From: Adiantum capillus-veneris
Lineage: Eukaryota; Streptophyta; Polypodiopsida; Polypodiales; Pteridaceae
Assembly (NCBI GenBank): GCA_014529385.2
Contig: CM043958.1
Span: forward strand, 154,944,293-155,008,292
Direction: 5' to 3'
Length of the DNA: 64,000 bases
A program made the translations under genes and the position numbers. Of the stretch, positions 1 to 12,865 are shown piece after piece (the stretch's first letter is position 1; every line of letters starts with the position of its first letter). A model generated the notes under the pieces. That model had not been told where the DNA came from, made no database searches, and was given only the letters and a program-made list of their open reading frames with translations.

Positions 1-900
1 TGTAAATAATCGTGATTGTTTACTCTGGCTAATTTTTGCAAGTTTTTTGCCCAATCTTGACACAGATCTGTTAAGCACTTCAACTTAAGGTCTCTAGCCA
101 AGTCTCATCAAGTTTGGACTATTTTTGTTCAAATGGTCATCAATTTTTTGTCCGTAAACTGACTTTGCAAATTTGGTCACAATTTTCAATCCAATGATCC
201 AAATCTTACCAAATTTTGTTTGTGGGTTTATTACAACATGGTAAAACCAGTGGTATGCTAACTTAGTCAAAAAAGTTGAAAAATGGGGCAAATGTAAATA
301 ATCCCAATTATTTACAACTGGCAACTTTTTGCATCTTTTTGGTCATGTGAGGAGCATGTACACATGGTTTATCACATCAATATAAGCCTATGAATCCAAT
401 TTCATTGAGTTTGGACAATTTTTTCTCCAATTTACGCTCAAGTTTCAGAAAGTCAGTACAAACTTTAGTTTTTACCCAGTTTTTTGCAGTTTGGTGATCC
501 AAATCTTTTATGCCTTTACAAAAGTTGTTTATACACATGCAATGAGTCACTAGTATCAACCTTAGTCAAATTTGATCTGAAAGTAAATAATCATTATTAT
601 TTACTTTATGCCCAAAGTGAACAATTTTTTGCACTTTTTTCATGGATAGTCTTTTCATGAGTTGTTCTAAGCCTATGAATCAAGTCAAAACTTAAGTTGG
701 CCTAAAATGTCAAGAAAAAGTAAATAATTTGAGTTTTTGCAAACTCTTGAAATTTTTACCTCAAAGTGTCCTTGAACTTACCCACTGGTGCATACAACTT
801 TTAAGCATACTTTCCAGTTTCGGATTGAGTGGTTTGGAGTCTTTTCATACTATTTCTAGCCATAGATCTGAAATTTTGCACTTCAAATAACAACTCACAA
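1..900. repeat. Diverged ~290-bp tandem repeats
   Basis: A motif built on GTAAATAATC followed by ATTATTTAC recurs near 1, 292 and 581, with a weaker copy near 714. The sequence between matches loosely at the same spacing: a stretch around 107 (CATCAAGTTTGGAC) pairs with one near 397 (CATTGAGTTTGGAC), and both units carry GATCCAAATCTT. Each motif is itself an imperfect palindrome. Such arrays are common in untranslated parts of large plant gypsy elements, which fits the primer site at 1277. There are no credible ORFs. Confidence 0.55.
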
Positions 901-1720
901 AGATTCTTTCAGAGAGAGCAATGTCTTGAAATCCACCTCGGATCCTACTTACCCTACTCCTAGGTTCTCATGCAATGGGGTTGTGAAAAGTGTCCACAAA
1001 CATTCGTTTCTTGTTTTTTATGGTTTTTCGAGCATTGATCTTAAGACTTGCCTCATCTATCAACCATTCTCAAAATCCTAATCTAGCTCTACAATCCTAC
1101 AATCCTAAAGGCACTCGACAAGTATGACTACTTCCAAGCTACCTCTACATAGCAAAATACGACAATCTTAAGCTATGCGATCTTTAAAAAGAAATTTTTT
1201 ACTCTAGTAGATCCTAAAGGAAGTTAAAGGATAACTTCACAAGACGCTCGTTTTTTGCCCTAGTGTAGGTCTCTTTGATCCCCGGCAGCAGCGCAAATGT
1301 GGGACGTTTGTCTAACCTCACTATCCTACTTTATTGCAGTTTTAATGAGAGCCACGATTAAATTGTCAATCCATGGGACGAAACTGACTCGACTAGTGTA
1401 TAGAGTCTACAAGAGGGTGTCAACCTCGCGAAAAACAACAAACAAATCGCATCTAACTCAAGCTACACTCAAGTGACCGAAATCACCGAAATCCAATCGT
1501 TCATCGGCAAACAAATCACATCCGTTACAGCATCAAATGACATCCAAATGTAACGAAACTTCTAGGACGTTTTTATAAGACCTAAGCACACAGGCTTATG
1601 GTCTCAAACTCCACTTTAGGTCAAGTGCCAAAATCACAATTATTAACAACATTAGATTTTTGACCTAGTCGTTTTCGACCCAGAATGCACCTCAATGCTT
1701 AGCAATGATGCCCCAATACG
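1..1720 (-). mobile_element. Putative LTR-element 5' region with tRNA-Asp-like primer site
   Basis: At 1277-1296 the plus strand reads GATCCCCGGCAGCAGCGCAA. Its reverse complement is close to the tRNA-Asp-type primer-binding site of plant Athila/Tat-like gypsy elements (TGGCGCCGTTGCCGGGGATC), with a few mismatches. A TG at 1298-1299 would begin the adjoining 5' LTR of a minus-strand element, whose interior would lie to the left and run off the window. No coding capacity is visible. The right end of the LTR could not be fixed; 1720 is a rough limit. Known: such primer sites sit directly inside the 5' LTR. Inferred: the element identity. Confidence 0.4.
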
Positions 1721-2583
1721 CCACCTATGCTTAGTTTTTTTATTTTGAAGTGTAAATTTCTACTTATGATGAAATCAGGTCGTGGGTCAGCGACGCCAAA
1801 AGCTACAAAATATTGTGATGTGTTTACGTCTGGAGAGGGAGTAGGAAGCACGAGAAGGAGAGAAGTGAGCGCCGTTAGCTCACGCTGTGTATTTCATTAT
1901 CCAAAACTTACAAATAACGTACAAAAATTGGCTTTTATACCTTAGCCAAGGTGTTTGGTGTTCAAAACTAATAATTTGGGAGCTCCAATTAAAGAAAGGT
2001 AATGAAAGGTTGATACAATCTGGAAGCTTGCAGCCCCGACTCATCCATTACAAGGTTTATCGAAAAAATAGGAGTTACAATATTCTCGATTTATCAAAAA
2101 TAATAAGTGTTTTTACAATAAGAGCTCTGAAAAATAGTATTTGAGTTAGCTTGCTGCTAACAAAGGTTATAAGGATAAACACATTGATGTGGGTGGATTT
2201 TCATTGGATTGTCTTCTTAGAGGGATTAGATGTCAACTCCTCCATTTTTCTATATGAGATGTCACTATTGATAGCTAGTTATTATAGTTGCCTTATTGTA
2301 GCTTTGGAGGAGATCTTAGCTAATAATGAAGCATCCAAGAATATATTTGGCACTACCTTATCGATGCATAGGGAATGTTTGCACATGTTGCCACCTTGGA
2401 AAAAGATAATGGAGGAGAGTGTCACAGACTTAAGCATGGCTTCTAATTAGCCATAGCAACATGCAGGTCACATACTAGTTACAACAATGCCAAACAAGCA
2501 TTCTAAACCAAAATTTCATGAAGCAAATATTGGAATTTTTTTTTTTTATCTTTAAAAGAGACCCAAAAATTAGGGATCTTACA
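1721..2583. other. No recognisable gene; possible LTR end at 2583
   Basis: The short open frames here show no family features. The right edge (2572-2583, ending in CTTACA) followed by the purine-rich complement of 2584-2596 looks like the start of a 3' LTR (TGTAAGATCCC in sense) next to a polypurine tract of a minus-strand gypsy element. Confidence 0.3.
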
Positions 2584-4339
2584 TCCTCCCACACTTGAAA
2601 AATTTGAGTTGTCCTCACCTCGACATGAATAACAAATAAGTAAGTCTAAAACTTTTTACGAATGTAAGATAAATTGATTATTCCATAAGATATTCAGTTA
2701 TGCTTTTGTCCTGGAGAGATTTCGATTGCAAGAGTATGGAATAACACTAGAGCATTAGCAAGTCCAAAAGGCACCGAAAGTTCTTCATTTCTCCTTCATC
2801 TACAGTGGCTACATGGACACGAACAATTGATGGATTTCCTCCACCTCAAGCATTCTAAGTTCTATTGGGTTGGGTTCCTTCTTGAGGTTGTTGATTTCCT
2901 CCCAAATGAGGTGGTCTATTGGGTTGTCCATTTCTTATAAATATTGGATTACCATGTCTAAAATTCCCTTGATTCTGTGGTGGCCTCTAGTTTGTATTAG
3001 GTCCAGACTATGAATTTTTGAGATTCCTATTAGTGTTCCTACTTCCAACATTATTTTGACTTGTAATTTCATGATTGTCTGGATCAATAAACAGACAATC
3101 CCAAGACACATGGTCATGCTCAAAAAAATTGAACCAAAGGTGGTCTCTTATTTCCCTCCTACATAATATGGCTTCTCGAGTTTGAGAAGGTGAAGATCTA
3201 GACTCATCCTTCAATCGAGGTCTTTTAGTACCATTTGATATTTTGATCTCAATGGGCGTACCCGTATCAAGAACATCTCAAAATTTGTAAGGCGTAAGCT
3301 TTGAATTCTAGTCTTCAAAGGATTATGTAGGCTTGACACGAATCATGCCACTTTAACTTCCTGAGTCATCTCCGCTAGAGCATACTTGACAAGGGTCAAG
3401 AAATATTGATAGTATGATTCTAGATCTCTAGTTCCCTGAGTACAATCAAGAAACTCATTAATACGATCTGAATGATATGATTTTTTTTGCAAATTCTTCT
3501 TTAATTGAGTCTCGAGATAATACCAAGTTGTTGCATTAGGGTTGACATTGTTTTCAGTATAATGGTGTCTCCATCAATGCTTGGCCGTCTTTTCAAGTTT
3601 GAACTTAGCAAAATGATCGCTTTGTTATTGGCAAATGAATGAGCTAAATCAAAGTAATCATCCATGTGCTCAATCCAATCCTCAAGAACCTTGCCTACAT
3701 CTTTGCCTTCTCCACTAAAGTTCCCACGATCTGAATTTAAAAGCATAGCATCGATGTCATGATCAATGATAGTTAGTTGAGGTGCAATAGGAACGTTGGC
3801 ATTAGTAGCCACTCCATTTCCTCTAGGAGTCATGATTGATTACTGCATCATGTCTAATTCAAAACCTTATTAACAATATATTACATTAATCTTCCCGCAC
3901 TATGAGTCAAAAGGGTGGGTGAGAGAGAAAAAATTTAACCATAATTTTCTAAGGAATGGGTAGTCATTTACACCTAACTGAAAGACAAGATCTAGTCACG
4001 AGGCATCAAAAATTAGTTATACTATCGTCAAAACCTCCTACCCTTTTTCTAACGTAATCAAAAGTCACCTCAAGAGCCATTAATAGCTACAAAACAAACA
4101 TTCAAAGAAATCCTTAATACACTTGTATGACACTCCAATCAATTTATTGAATCTCAATCCCGCATAAATCCATACAAGAAGAAAACTCAAACAAGTATCA
4201 CCAATCAATGTTACTCATAAAGGCATCGTGATTACAGTGTTCTTTCTCAAACAACATGCATGAATGTGTGCATGATGCATAACTAACTCCACTAGTATCA
4301 GGCTTCTGGCTATACCCATAACCTCTAGCTCTAATACTA
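2584..4339 (-). mobile_element. Gag-only Ty3/gypsy relic
   Basis: This is a minus-strand relic with gag remnants at 3833-2935 and no trace of protease, reverse transcriptase or integrase. On its right, 4328-4339 reads GCTCTAATACTA, the complement of an initiator-Met tRNA primer site (TGGTATCAGAGC) with two mismatches, and a TG at 4342 could open the 5' LTR. On its left, a polypurine-like tract abuts a possible 3' LTR end at 2583. Gag lies almost directly against the 3' end, as in gag-only deletion derivatives. Matching LTR pairs were not found, so the boundaries are approximate. Confidence 0.5.
2935..3833 (-). pseudogene. Ty3/gypsy gag pseudogene
   Basis: The N-terminal part (3833-3501) begins with a Met and contains a typical gag segment, VLEDWIEHMDDYFDLAHSFA, followed by frame changes. 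Translation in other frames continues the gag helical core (a SYYQYFLTLVKYALAEMTQE-like stretch around 3420-3350). A damaged CCHC knuckle follows near 3150-3080: HVSWDC keeps its histidine and last cysteine while the first cysteines are lost (FNFFEHDH). Gag packages element RNA in virus-like particles. Several frameshifts and stops make this copy non-functional. The family assignment is fairly safe; the exact clade is not. Confidence 0.6.
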
Positions 4340-4623
4340 GGTGAGAGATACCCCTCACCAAGGGTCTATGCACAAAATACACAATTTACACTTTTATACA
4401 ATTTTCAATATACAATTTTAAGATTCATCAAAGTTGAGGAAGCATTTGCATAGGGAAAGAGTTATCAGCATCCGACCTAGCATGGAGTTTAGGCCATGAG
4501 CCGGATTGCATCCAGAGGCACCTAGCGATTAGTGCTACCTTTGAATGGGTGATATGAATGAATTTGCACTCAAAAAAAATAACGTTGTGGAGGGTGAATA
4601 TATGTGTACACCGCATCACAAGA

Positions 4624-4675
<52 letters not shown>

Positions 4676-7143
4676 GATGAAAATGAGTACAAAGAGACAC
4701 AAGAGAATGACAAAAGATAATATTTAAATGCCCCATCTAAATGAAACAGGCAATCATGTATTAATGCAATAACAAAATTTGAGTATACTATAACATCAAA
4801 AATATAAAATGACTAGCAGACCAATGGACCCTGTGTAGGCATTGACCGGTCCACTCATCCACTTCCGCTCTACTAAGGACAGAGAGAATTTTACTTTTCT
4901 AAGAGTGAGCCAAAACACCTCCAACCTACCTGAGCCAGACATAGGATGAGGCCGCTTCGCCTCCCTCCTTGAACCCGAGCTCTAAAAGGATCCCAAATAC
5001 CAATAGGTGGTAGGATATCAATACCAACCATACCAATTTAGGCGCCACGCCTCTTTGATGCCTAACATTGGGTGTTTAGGCAAATACAAAGCAAGATCCT
5101 CAATACGTTAACAATCGTATAGGTCATTCAACCCTTGACACACTAACCGTGTAAATGAGCCTAACAAAATAGAAGATATAGGCAACACCCTTGATCCAGC
5201 AAAGCCCCACGTCATCGATCATGTTGTCTAAGGCTAAGAGATTTAGGTTATCATAGCCTAGTAGCGACGCTGCCATGAGAAACATAACACATGATTTCAA
5301 TCACAATAGCATCTTCCATATGCACAAACAATATTTCCCAAGTTGTAAGACTGTACAGGGGTATTTATTCCATCTAAAATCAGAGAACCCTATTATCCTA
5401 GGTCCATAGAAAGCCAACATATCCATACCATATCGTATCATAACCCTACAAGCCTGTGGCCACAAGACAAAAAGGTGCTCTAATTAAAACTCACTATAGA
5501 AGGTATCATATGACCTCAAAGACACTAAGTCTTATATGTACATTGTGCTCTTTGTTAAACATATTTTGATTTGTTGTATGTTGGATTGAAACTATTGAAT
5601 TGATTTTTTGTTTTCATTCACGGGGATATTTTGAAAAATGGTTTGATATTATAATGTCATAAATTAGAAGAGTTTCTTCTCAAGTTACATCAAGTATCTC
5701 ATTCAAAGTGGAACAATGATTTGATTAGCTACCAACTTCTTGCAAGAAAAATACAAAATCTCATTTATAAAATAGCTTCAAAGAATCGTTAATTTTTGGA
5801 TTTATGAAGTGCATCCTATGTGAGGAGACACCTCTCACTTAAGTAGCATTGCTAATATAATTTTTTGATGCTCCTATCATTTTCTCCTTAGTACTTGCCT
5901 TTTTTGAGGTGATGAAAACTACCAAAATGATGTTGACAATTGATAGTGCTACAAAAATGGTGTTTGTTGAACACCCTCTATCTTGAAGATACTATACTCC
6001 TTGCACTTAGTACTTTGTTGTACATGAGATAAAAACCATAAATTTTATAAAATGAGTTGTTGGCAATCTTTGTGTACAACTCATACAAATTTGGTGTAAT
6101 CAATTCATATGCTGCTAATTAGTCATATCAATGGTGTTTTTAAATACCTCGTTTTTTGAGACACTGCCTCTAGAAGCTTTATTAAAGTTTTAAAGCATGT
6201 ATGGAAGTTTTGAGAGACCATCTATAGAAGCTTTATTGAAGTTTTAAAGCATGTATTGATGAAAATGTGGCATGTTAATATAGATTCTTTGGCACAAAAA
6301 CATATTCTTTAACACTATGCCATACATGACTAGTTATGGTCTTAGGGCCATAGGCTACTCCACAATATTATTTAGGTTTTTTTATTATCAAATGTTAATT
6401 TGGGTGTTGTATATACTATAGTGTAGTTGAAACTTGATAGTGTTTTAAAATTGGGACTAGCTATTTTCTTGTACTTGAGATTAACTTGACCAATTTTATG
6501 ATAAGAGTTGTTGGTGCTTTTTGTGTCTAGATATTATATTTTTGGTTGGCACAAATCAATATATATGTTGCTTAGTAGCCACATCATTTGGTGTGTTTTG
6601 ACACATAATCTTTTTTACCATCCATCTTTATGAGTTTTGATTGATGTTCTAAAGCATTTCTTTGATACGAATCCTTTTGCAAAAAATTATATTAGAAGTT
6701 TTCTTAGTATAGAAAAATCAACCTTGGGTACTAGAATCATGACATCTTATCTAAATTAAAGGAAAATTGAGCTTAAAAATAGTGGAATAGCACGATCCTA
6801 ACACACCAAAATAGCTTTTGGTAAATGAAAAAAGCATCAAATAATCCACTAAGTATTCATGCTAACTATCTTACTATTTTGTTAGGAGAATCATCTTTAT
6901 CCAAGTCATTGGATTTTTCATGTTGCGTCCCAACATCCTTATCATGTAAATCCTTATTTATGGACTATATTTGCATTAAATATATCTTGTAAGTATAAAG
7001 CACACAAAAAACATAACCTTATTCATGCATTAAGTAACCACATTGTCCTTCCTCTAGCAATCTATCCCTTCTGTTTAAGTCTTTCACTTCATAAGCTATG
7101 AACTTTTGTCCTCACAATAGTGGCATTGGAATAAAATTATGTA
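4340..7143. other. No gene seen; low-complexity and duplicated non-coding DNA
   Basis: This stretch has no convincing coding sequence. The first part may be the 5' LTR of the gag-only relic to its left. It holds the (GA)n tract at 4626-4670 and a diverged duplication: 5930-6180 resembles 6410-6610, sharing GAGTTGTTGG and 'tatgctgctaattag / tatgttgcttagtag'-type blocks. A short ~57-bp direct duplication around 6165-6275 repeats AGTTTTAAAGCATGTAT. Confidence 0.5.
4626..4670. repeat. (GA)n microsatellite
   Basis: About 22 uninterrupted GA units. The arginine/glutamate and leucine/serine ORFs across it are artefacts of the repeat. Confidence 0.95.
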
Positions 7144-7488
7144 TCAAAGATGAGATTGGGCAAATACAGCTCCAACAAAGGGCAACGATATCTTTTCAAG
7201 GACACTCATTCTTGTCACTGTATCAATAAGTAACCATTTTGAATTAGTATCACTTACAATGCATTGCTTATAGTTTCTCCTTGCAAAGAAAAGCATGGCC
7301 TTTCCATGATGTTGCATAGAGAAAAAAGAATTTATAGAATCTTTCCAATGGCCCCTTTCCTCTACTTGTTGATCTATATCATCAACCTTCACCACCACAT
7401 CAGTCCCAACTTTGTATATTTCCCCTCTAATGAGAACCTTGTCATATGTCTTTAATTCTGTAATTGGAATGCTTGCTTCAATGTCCAA
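7144..7488 (-). CDS. Unidentified 114-aa ORF, possibly a relic exon
   Basis: This open frame of 114 codons starts with Met and has a balanced protein-like composition, unlike the low-complexity ORFs around it. It contains YKVGTDVVVKVDDID near residues 26-40 and an aromatic-rich segment (MLFFARRNYKQC) near residues 65-76. The small beta-strand-like pattern around a YKVG..V core vaguely recalls BAH-type or other chromatin-reader domains carried by some plant transposons, but I cannot confirm that. It has no signal peptide or membrane span and no clear neighbours to form a gene. It may be a chance ORF, a decayed transposon ORF or one exon. Confidence 0.25.
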   Translation of the reverse strand: MDIEASIPITELKTYDKVLIRGEIYKVGTDVVVKVDDIDQQVEERGHWKDSINSFFSMQHHGKAMLFFARRNYKQCIVSDTNSKWLLIDTVTRMSVLEKISLPFVGAVFAQSHL

Positions 7489-7842
7489 AATCTCCTTAGA
7501 AAGGTAGACTCCTCACTTGTTGGCTTGCGATAAGCACATCGCTTCTTTGAAATTGCAATGACTTTGAGAAGAAGGCTATGAATACATGGAGACCTTTGAC
7601 CATATTTAAATTTGGACTAGCTTGTCTGTGTGGAAAACTAGCCCAAGCTGGTTCCAAGTCAATTGTAGCCAATAGGCAGCTATTGACCAAAAAGTTGACA
7701 CCTTCTTAAGAAAATCATTTCAATCATGATATCTCCCTCTGTAGGCACATGCCTCACCTCTATGCTATGTGTACGTATGCTTGCAAACCTAGTGCAACCT
7801 AATCCTACACCATTAGGGTTGTGCATTTGTACCTCAAAATAC

Positions 7843-7873
<31 letters not shown>

Positions 7874-8940
7874 TAGAAAAGATGAGGAGGATTCAAATTC
7901 GAAAATGTGGGCCACCAATTCAGCACTATTATTTGAGGATGCTAATCTATATCTCTCTACTTTGTGTGTGAGCTTAAAGAGCCTTTACCCATATTGTGAT
8001 TGTTATAGCTACAATAAGAGGGAAAAAGGAAGAAGTTTTGGCCCAGGTAGCATTTTCCACCATGTGCCAAGACGTCGTTAAAATTCCTTATATCTTTATA
8101 TCATTACATATATGCCCATATTATCTCTTTTCTTTAATCGGCTTAGAGCTCCCACCCTTTTTGAATGGCATGCCTCTATTTCTTGCCTTTCCCTTGCCTA
8201 ACCTATATATGATCATCATCATAACATCCTATTGCCTCTCTCTATTATGTAGCCCACCATCCTCTTCAAAAAAATATTTTTAGTCTCATTACATCAATCT
8301 ACCATATAATGAGCAAGGGCACAAAAATTCAGCTGGCATAGAAATAGGTGAGCAGATGTAAACCCAAGCAGTACGAATTATAAGGGTACCTATGGCCTAA
8401 CTCTCTTCATATCTATTTCCGCCCTTCTAGAAAACAACGATCCTATGTATGCCAGGATCCTATGTATGCTATTGCATTTCCCTTTAGATCTCATCATGGA
8501 ATGCAAAGTGCCAATCTAATATTCCCCTCATCTTTTCTTCAATATTTTTATGTGTGTGGCATATGATACATCAAAATTAATAGAATTTCTCATAAATACT
8601 GTAAACATAACTAGGTAAAGACAAAATTTATAGGCCTTAACATGTACATTTTATATTTAAAGTCATGAACCTCTTGTCTCTTATAGCAGGAAATACGTAT
8701 TTTTATTTGCCAAGATATGAGAGTTACAATGCAGTTTAATGATTAGTGATTTATTTGTAAATATGACTTTTTTTAAAAACTAAGAAAAATCTTAAAATAA
8801 ACTATAGTACATGCATATCAAAAGTCATATAATAAAACAATTAGATTAAATGTCTTTGTGTCAGGGACAATAGATATTAAAGAATACATAATATTGTTAA
8901 TGCTTAGTACCAAATCAGTCACTAGATTATGATGAAGAAA
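7489..8940. other. No gene seen; (CA)n tract
   Basis: Only short unsupported ORFs occur. A (CA)n microsatellite with one interruption lies at about 7841-7874. The rest is AT-rich unique-looking DNA. Confidence 0.6.
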
Positions 8941-9480
8941 AGCATGTAAACTATATAATAAGTACGATGGACCAAATTTACTATTTCTAACTAGCAACTA
9001 CATATTTATAGTAGTTGCATTGGACCTATGATTTGCTACTCCTAACTAGCAAGTCAATGTAGTTACTATATATTAATTATGTTGGACCTAAGATTTGTAC
9101 TTCAAACTAGCAAGTTCACAGTTGCTATATAGTAGTTGCATTGGACCTATGATTTGCTACTCCTAACTAGCAAGTCAATGTAGTTACTATATATTAATTA
9201 TGTTGGACCTAAGATTTGTACTTCAAACTAGCAAGTTCACAGTTGCTATATAGTAATTGCATTGGACCAAGGAATTCCTATTTCTATGTAGCAACTCCAC
9301 ATAATTACTATATAGTAAATATAAAGATACTTGGAAGTCGCTAATTCCATTTAGCAATTATCGACTTCCCGTATAGGAAACTATGACTTTGCTAGTTCAA
9401 TACAGCAAAAAGCTCCTTACTTTCTACTTCAATCTAGGAAGTACATGGGACGCAGTGCTAATTGCTATACGGTAACATGT
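8941..9480. repeat. Satellite-like tandem repeats, 121-bp dimer of ~60-bp units
   Basis: A 121-bp unit starting TAGTAGTTGCATTGGACC occurs at 9009-9129 and again, virtually identical, at 9130-9250, with a third partial and diverged copy from 9251. Each unit is two related ~60-bp halves sharing TTGGACCTA.GATTTG and AACTAGCAAGT, so the array has dimer structure. Weaker monomers reach from about 8960 to 9440. It has no coding potential and resembles a small satellite or an expanded repeat inside a dead element. Confidence 0.8.
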
Positions 9481-12002
9481 CAAAATCTCCTTGTGAAAGC
9501 TCTTACCTCCTTAAGCCAAATCCAAGCAATTTCCTTACTATCTAGGCTAATTCTAGAGAAAACAATAAATGTGCCTTGATTTTGAAACTACAATCATAAG
9601 CAATGAGTTTACATATTTAAAATCAAAAGCAAATGAGTTTGCTAACCCCAAACCAAACTAAAAATCCATCCTTTACCTGTTTGTACTCATGGCACCATCA
9701 TGCAAAGAAGCATTTGGCCTCTGATCACAACTCTCCAAGATGTGTGCACCATAACTTGAAGCAACTTGTGTTTCACTTTTTCTTTCCTCTAGGTATGATT
9801 GATGCATGCGTGAGCTCATAATTGATGTTATGGCTATAAGGAATGTGAGCTAAGGAGGTGTCCATTTTCATCTTTTCCCCATGGATGTCTATGTATCAAA
9901 TTTGGAGATAGTCTCTCAGTAGATTCTTAAATTATACATTGGAGTATCCACAGGAGCCTTACAACTTGAAGTTGCCAACTTGTGCTTCTAGTTGTTGAGC
10001 CTAACTAGATATTTTGGCATAAAGGAGTGGTCACTACTCCTACACAAAAATGCACTATTCCACAATTTTGGTGTACCTTTCCTTATGGGCAGTACCTTGC
10101 TTTCAAGTAGGGGTAATACACATAAACTACCCTGACAATGTCTGATTGACCTACTACTTCATCCTCTCTTATTTCTTTCTCAAAAGTATGACACCAACAA
10201 GGCCTTCTTTCTCCTTCAAGAAAAGCCATGCAAGGTGCAACATAAGGAAATTTCATGTGCTAGATGGCAAAAAAATGTCTTTGCCACGTGTATTAGGACT
10301 GATAGCCAATGACATCACAATCTATTCTAATAGGATGTGCTCTCGACCAATACTCCAACAAGCACAACATTCTTTTCCAATAGCATCATGCGTACAACTC
10401 TCATGGTAAATTCATTTGCCGAAGTGTGCATATTGTATGATGCCAATGCAATCTAAACAAAGGCATTTAAATGATTGCAATAAAAGAGAGATCCTCTCTT
10501 TGCATTTTTTGAAGATAGCCAAGAGCTTTAGGCCATAGCTAGTCCTGTTAAAAACCATCATTGTTATTGACAATTGTGAGCCACACCTATAGTATGTGTT
10601 GTTGGTCCCTTCAAAGCTAGCAACTTGGATTCCTACATTATGGCTGCTGGCATGCCTTGTGTCTTGCATCCCTTGTGATGCAAAATTTCCATTTATAAGT
10701 CCACGGCTTGATTTCTTGTGTTGCATAGCCCTATCCCTTGCATCACATGTGCCCTATCAATCAGCTTCTTCTTGGCTAGAGCACAAAACCATACTTGTAA
10801 GCGCCTAACCACATAAGTTGTGCATATGTCTCCTTCACATAGCTGGGACTAAGTGAGATAGATGATAAAAAAAATCTTTGCTTCAGGCTGGCTGGTGGAT
10901 TATGTTTCAAAGAAACATGCATGCTCCAACAGACCTTGCACCTTTTTAAGATATTCCTTTAACATTGCTACACATTCATCATCAACCTATGACACATCCC
11001 ACCTCTTTGCATCCTCAATCCATGCCATTGTCCTTAGGGCTTGATCACCTCTTAGTGCCTCCCATCAAACGGCTTTACTTGTTACTACTCTGCTATAATA
11101 TCATAAGTCCCAATAAATCAAGCATCGACATTTCCATAGCTAAGAAGGATCTTTTCCACGACCAAGAGAAAAACACACACACACAAAGACCTTCTTGTTT
11201 GTAGTGCACCCACTTGCTCAAATATATCAAAAGTAAATTTCAAACTAAGTGTTGCATGTGTGCACCAACTTCAAGAAAAGTGCTTCAAGATAATTCTAGC
11301 CAATCTCTGAAGTGAGGCAGGTTGGCCATGTAAATGAAAAACAAAGAGCCTTTAACTCTCTTGTAGGCACAAATAGTTAATTTGGAATGAAGGTCCATCC
11401 TATGTGGCTTACCCTTTGCGTGCAAGCTAGCTATTGATGTTCAACTCCTGGCGGCGAGTTGTGAATGTAGTGTGCACTCAATACAGTGCTCAGAAGGACT
11501 CCACATAAATGCAGGACAGCTATGTGTAGCTTGCAAGTGAGACCCTTAGTCAAATAAGGGTTCTTATGAGTAGGCCTACATGATTGAATGCATCTCATTG
11601 TGCTTTTTCTATTACATAGGTGATTGCATTTGGAGAGAGTCCTTCCCTTTACATCCGGTGTAAACAACACAGAGCTTCCTTGTCACAACCATGCTAGGCA
11701 TATTAAAAGAAAACCCAAAGAGAAACAACATTTCTTCCCATGAAAGTATGTTGTTCCATAGGGTTGGCCAACATAGCCTTTGAGTTGTCCCTGATTTGCA
11801 CATGCAAAAGAAAAATAAAAGATTAACAACGACAACCCATTTTCTAAGAACAACAAAACCCTCACCATCGTCTACAGCTTTTCCAACCCATGGGCAGCAT
11901 GGCTCATCAAGAATTTGAGATCTTCAATGGTGGTGGAGCAGGTGAGTTAGGAGAGAAAAACAGAAAGAGAAGAGGAAGCGTACCTATTTGTTGTCACACC
12001 TT
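9481..12002. other. No recognisable gene
   Basis: Several ORFs of 60-105 codons on both strands overlap each other and show no family motifs or consistent coding bias. I see no LTR, primer site or long repeat. It may be genuine intergenic DNA or very old transposon sequence. Confidence 0.5.
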
Positions 12003-12865
12003 ATTAGGAGATTTTGGAGGTCATTTGGATGGCCTTCTAGAAGAGAGAAAAAAGAGCTTCTCCAATGAGAAGAGCGATTTTACGTAGAAAAATAGATTGA
12101 GATTAATATAAATATGAAAAAGTTTCCCCCCACTCATTTAATAATCTAGCGATCCTTGAAAACGGTCACTTTTTCATTCAATACAAGTGTCTTTTTCATG
12201 AGGTAGGTGTTGCTCATATTGCTTTTGCCATCATTGAAATGCAAAAATAAAAATAAAAATTACAAAACTGTCAACTAATGGTCAAATTTAAAGCTTTTGA
12301 CACCTCCAATGCATCGAGAATGCCCAAAAATTTTAAAAATGGATATCTACTTGCCTCATTATGACACTCGGAGAGGGAGAAAAGGCCAAAAAAACACTCT
12401 AAGCAAGGGCACTCTTCAAATGGCACACGTGGGAAATTCTAAAAAAATTAGAGTATCCCTTGTGCATCGTTCAACAAACACCCCTTTTCAAGGGTTTTTG
12501 GGCATTTCTCTCTCTTTGAGTGTCAAAACGAGGCAAGTAGACATCCTTTTTTTAGATTTTAGGGCATTTCAAATGTATTGGAGGTGTCAAATACTTTAAA
12601 TTCTGCCACTAGTCGACATTTTTGTGATTTTTTTGCATTTCAGTGTGGTGACAAAAGAAATATTAAATGAACAGCACATACCTCATCAAAAACACACTTG
12701 CATTGAATGAAAACATGATTGTTTTAAAAGATCGCTGGAAAGTTTTGTTCACTTTTCAAAGTGTTTGGACATAGTCAGTAAGTGCGAATGTATTTCATAA
12801 TAAAAATTTCTAAAGAGAGAAATAGAATTTCTTACAAGGTCCTCCAAATGACCTCCAAAATCTCC

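Noticed and set aside
1277-1296. Possible tRNA gene fragment at the GATCCCCGGC motif
   Set aside because: Only the 3' acceptor-like portion is present with no D or anticodon arms; a primer-binding site explains it better.
4428-4736. ORFs across the (GA)n tract encoding Arg/Glu or Leu/Ser runs
   Set aside because: Produced by the microsatellite; flanks show no coding features.
8941-9480. CRISPR-like repeat array
   Set aside because: Repeats are contiguous and diverged with no unique spacers of constant size, and the genome is a plant; it is a tandem satellite.
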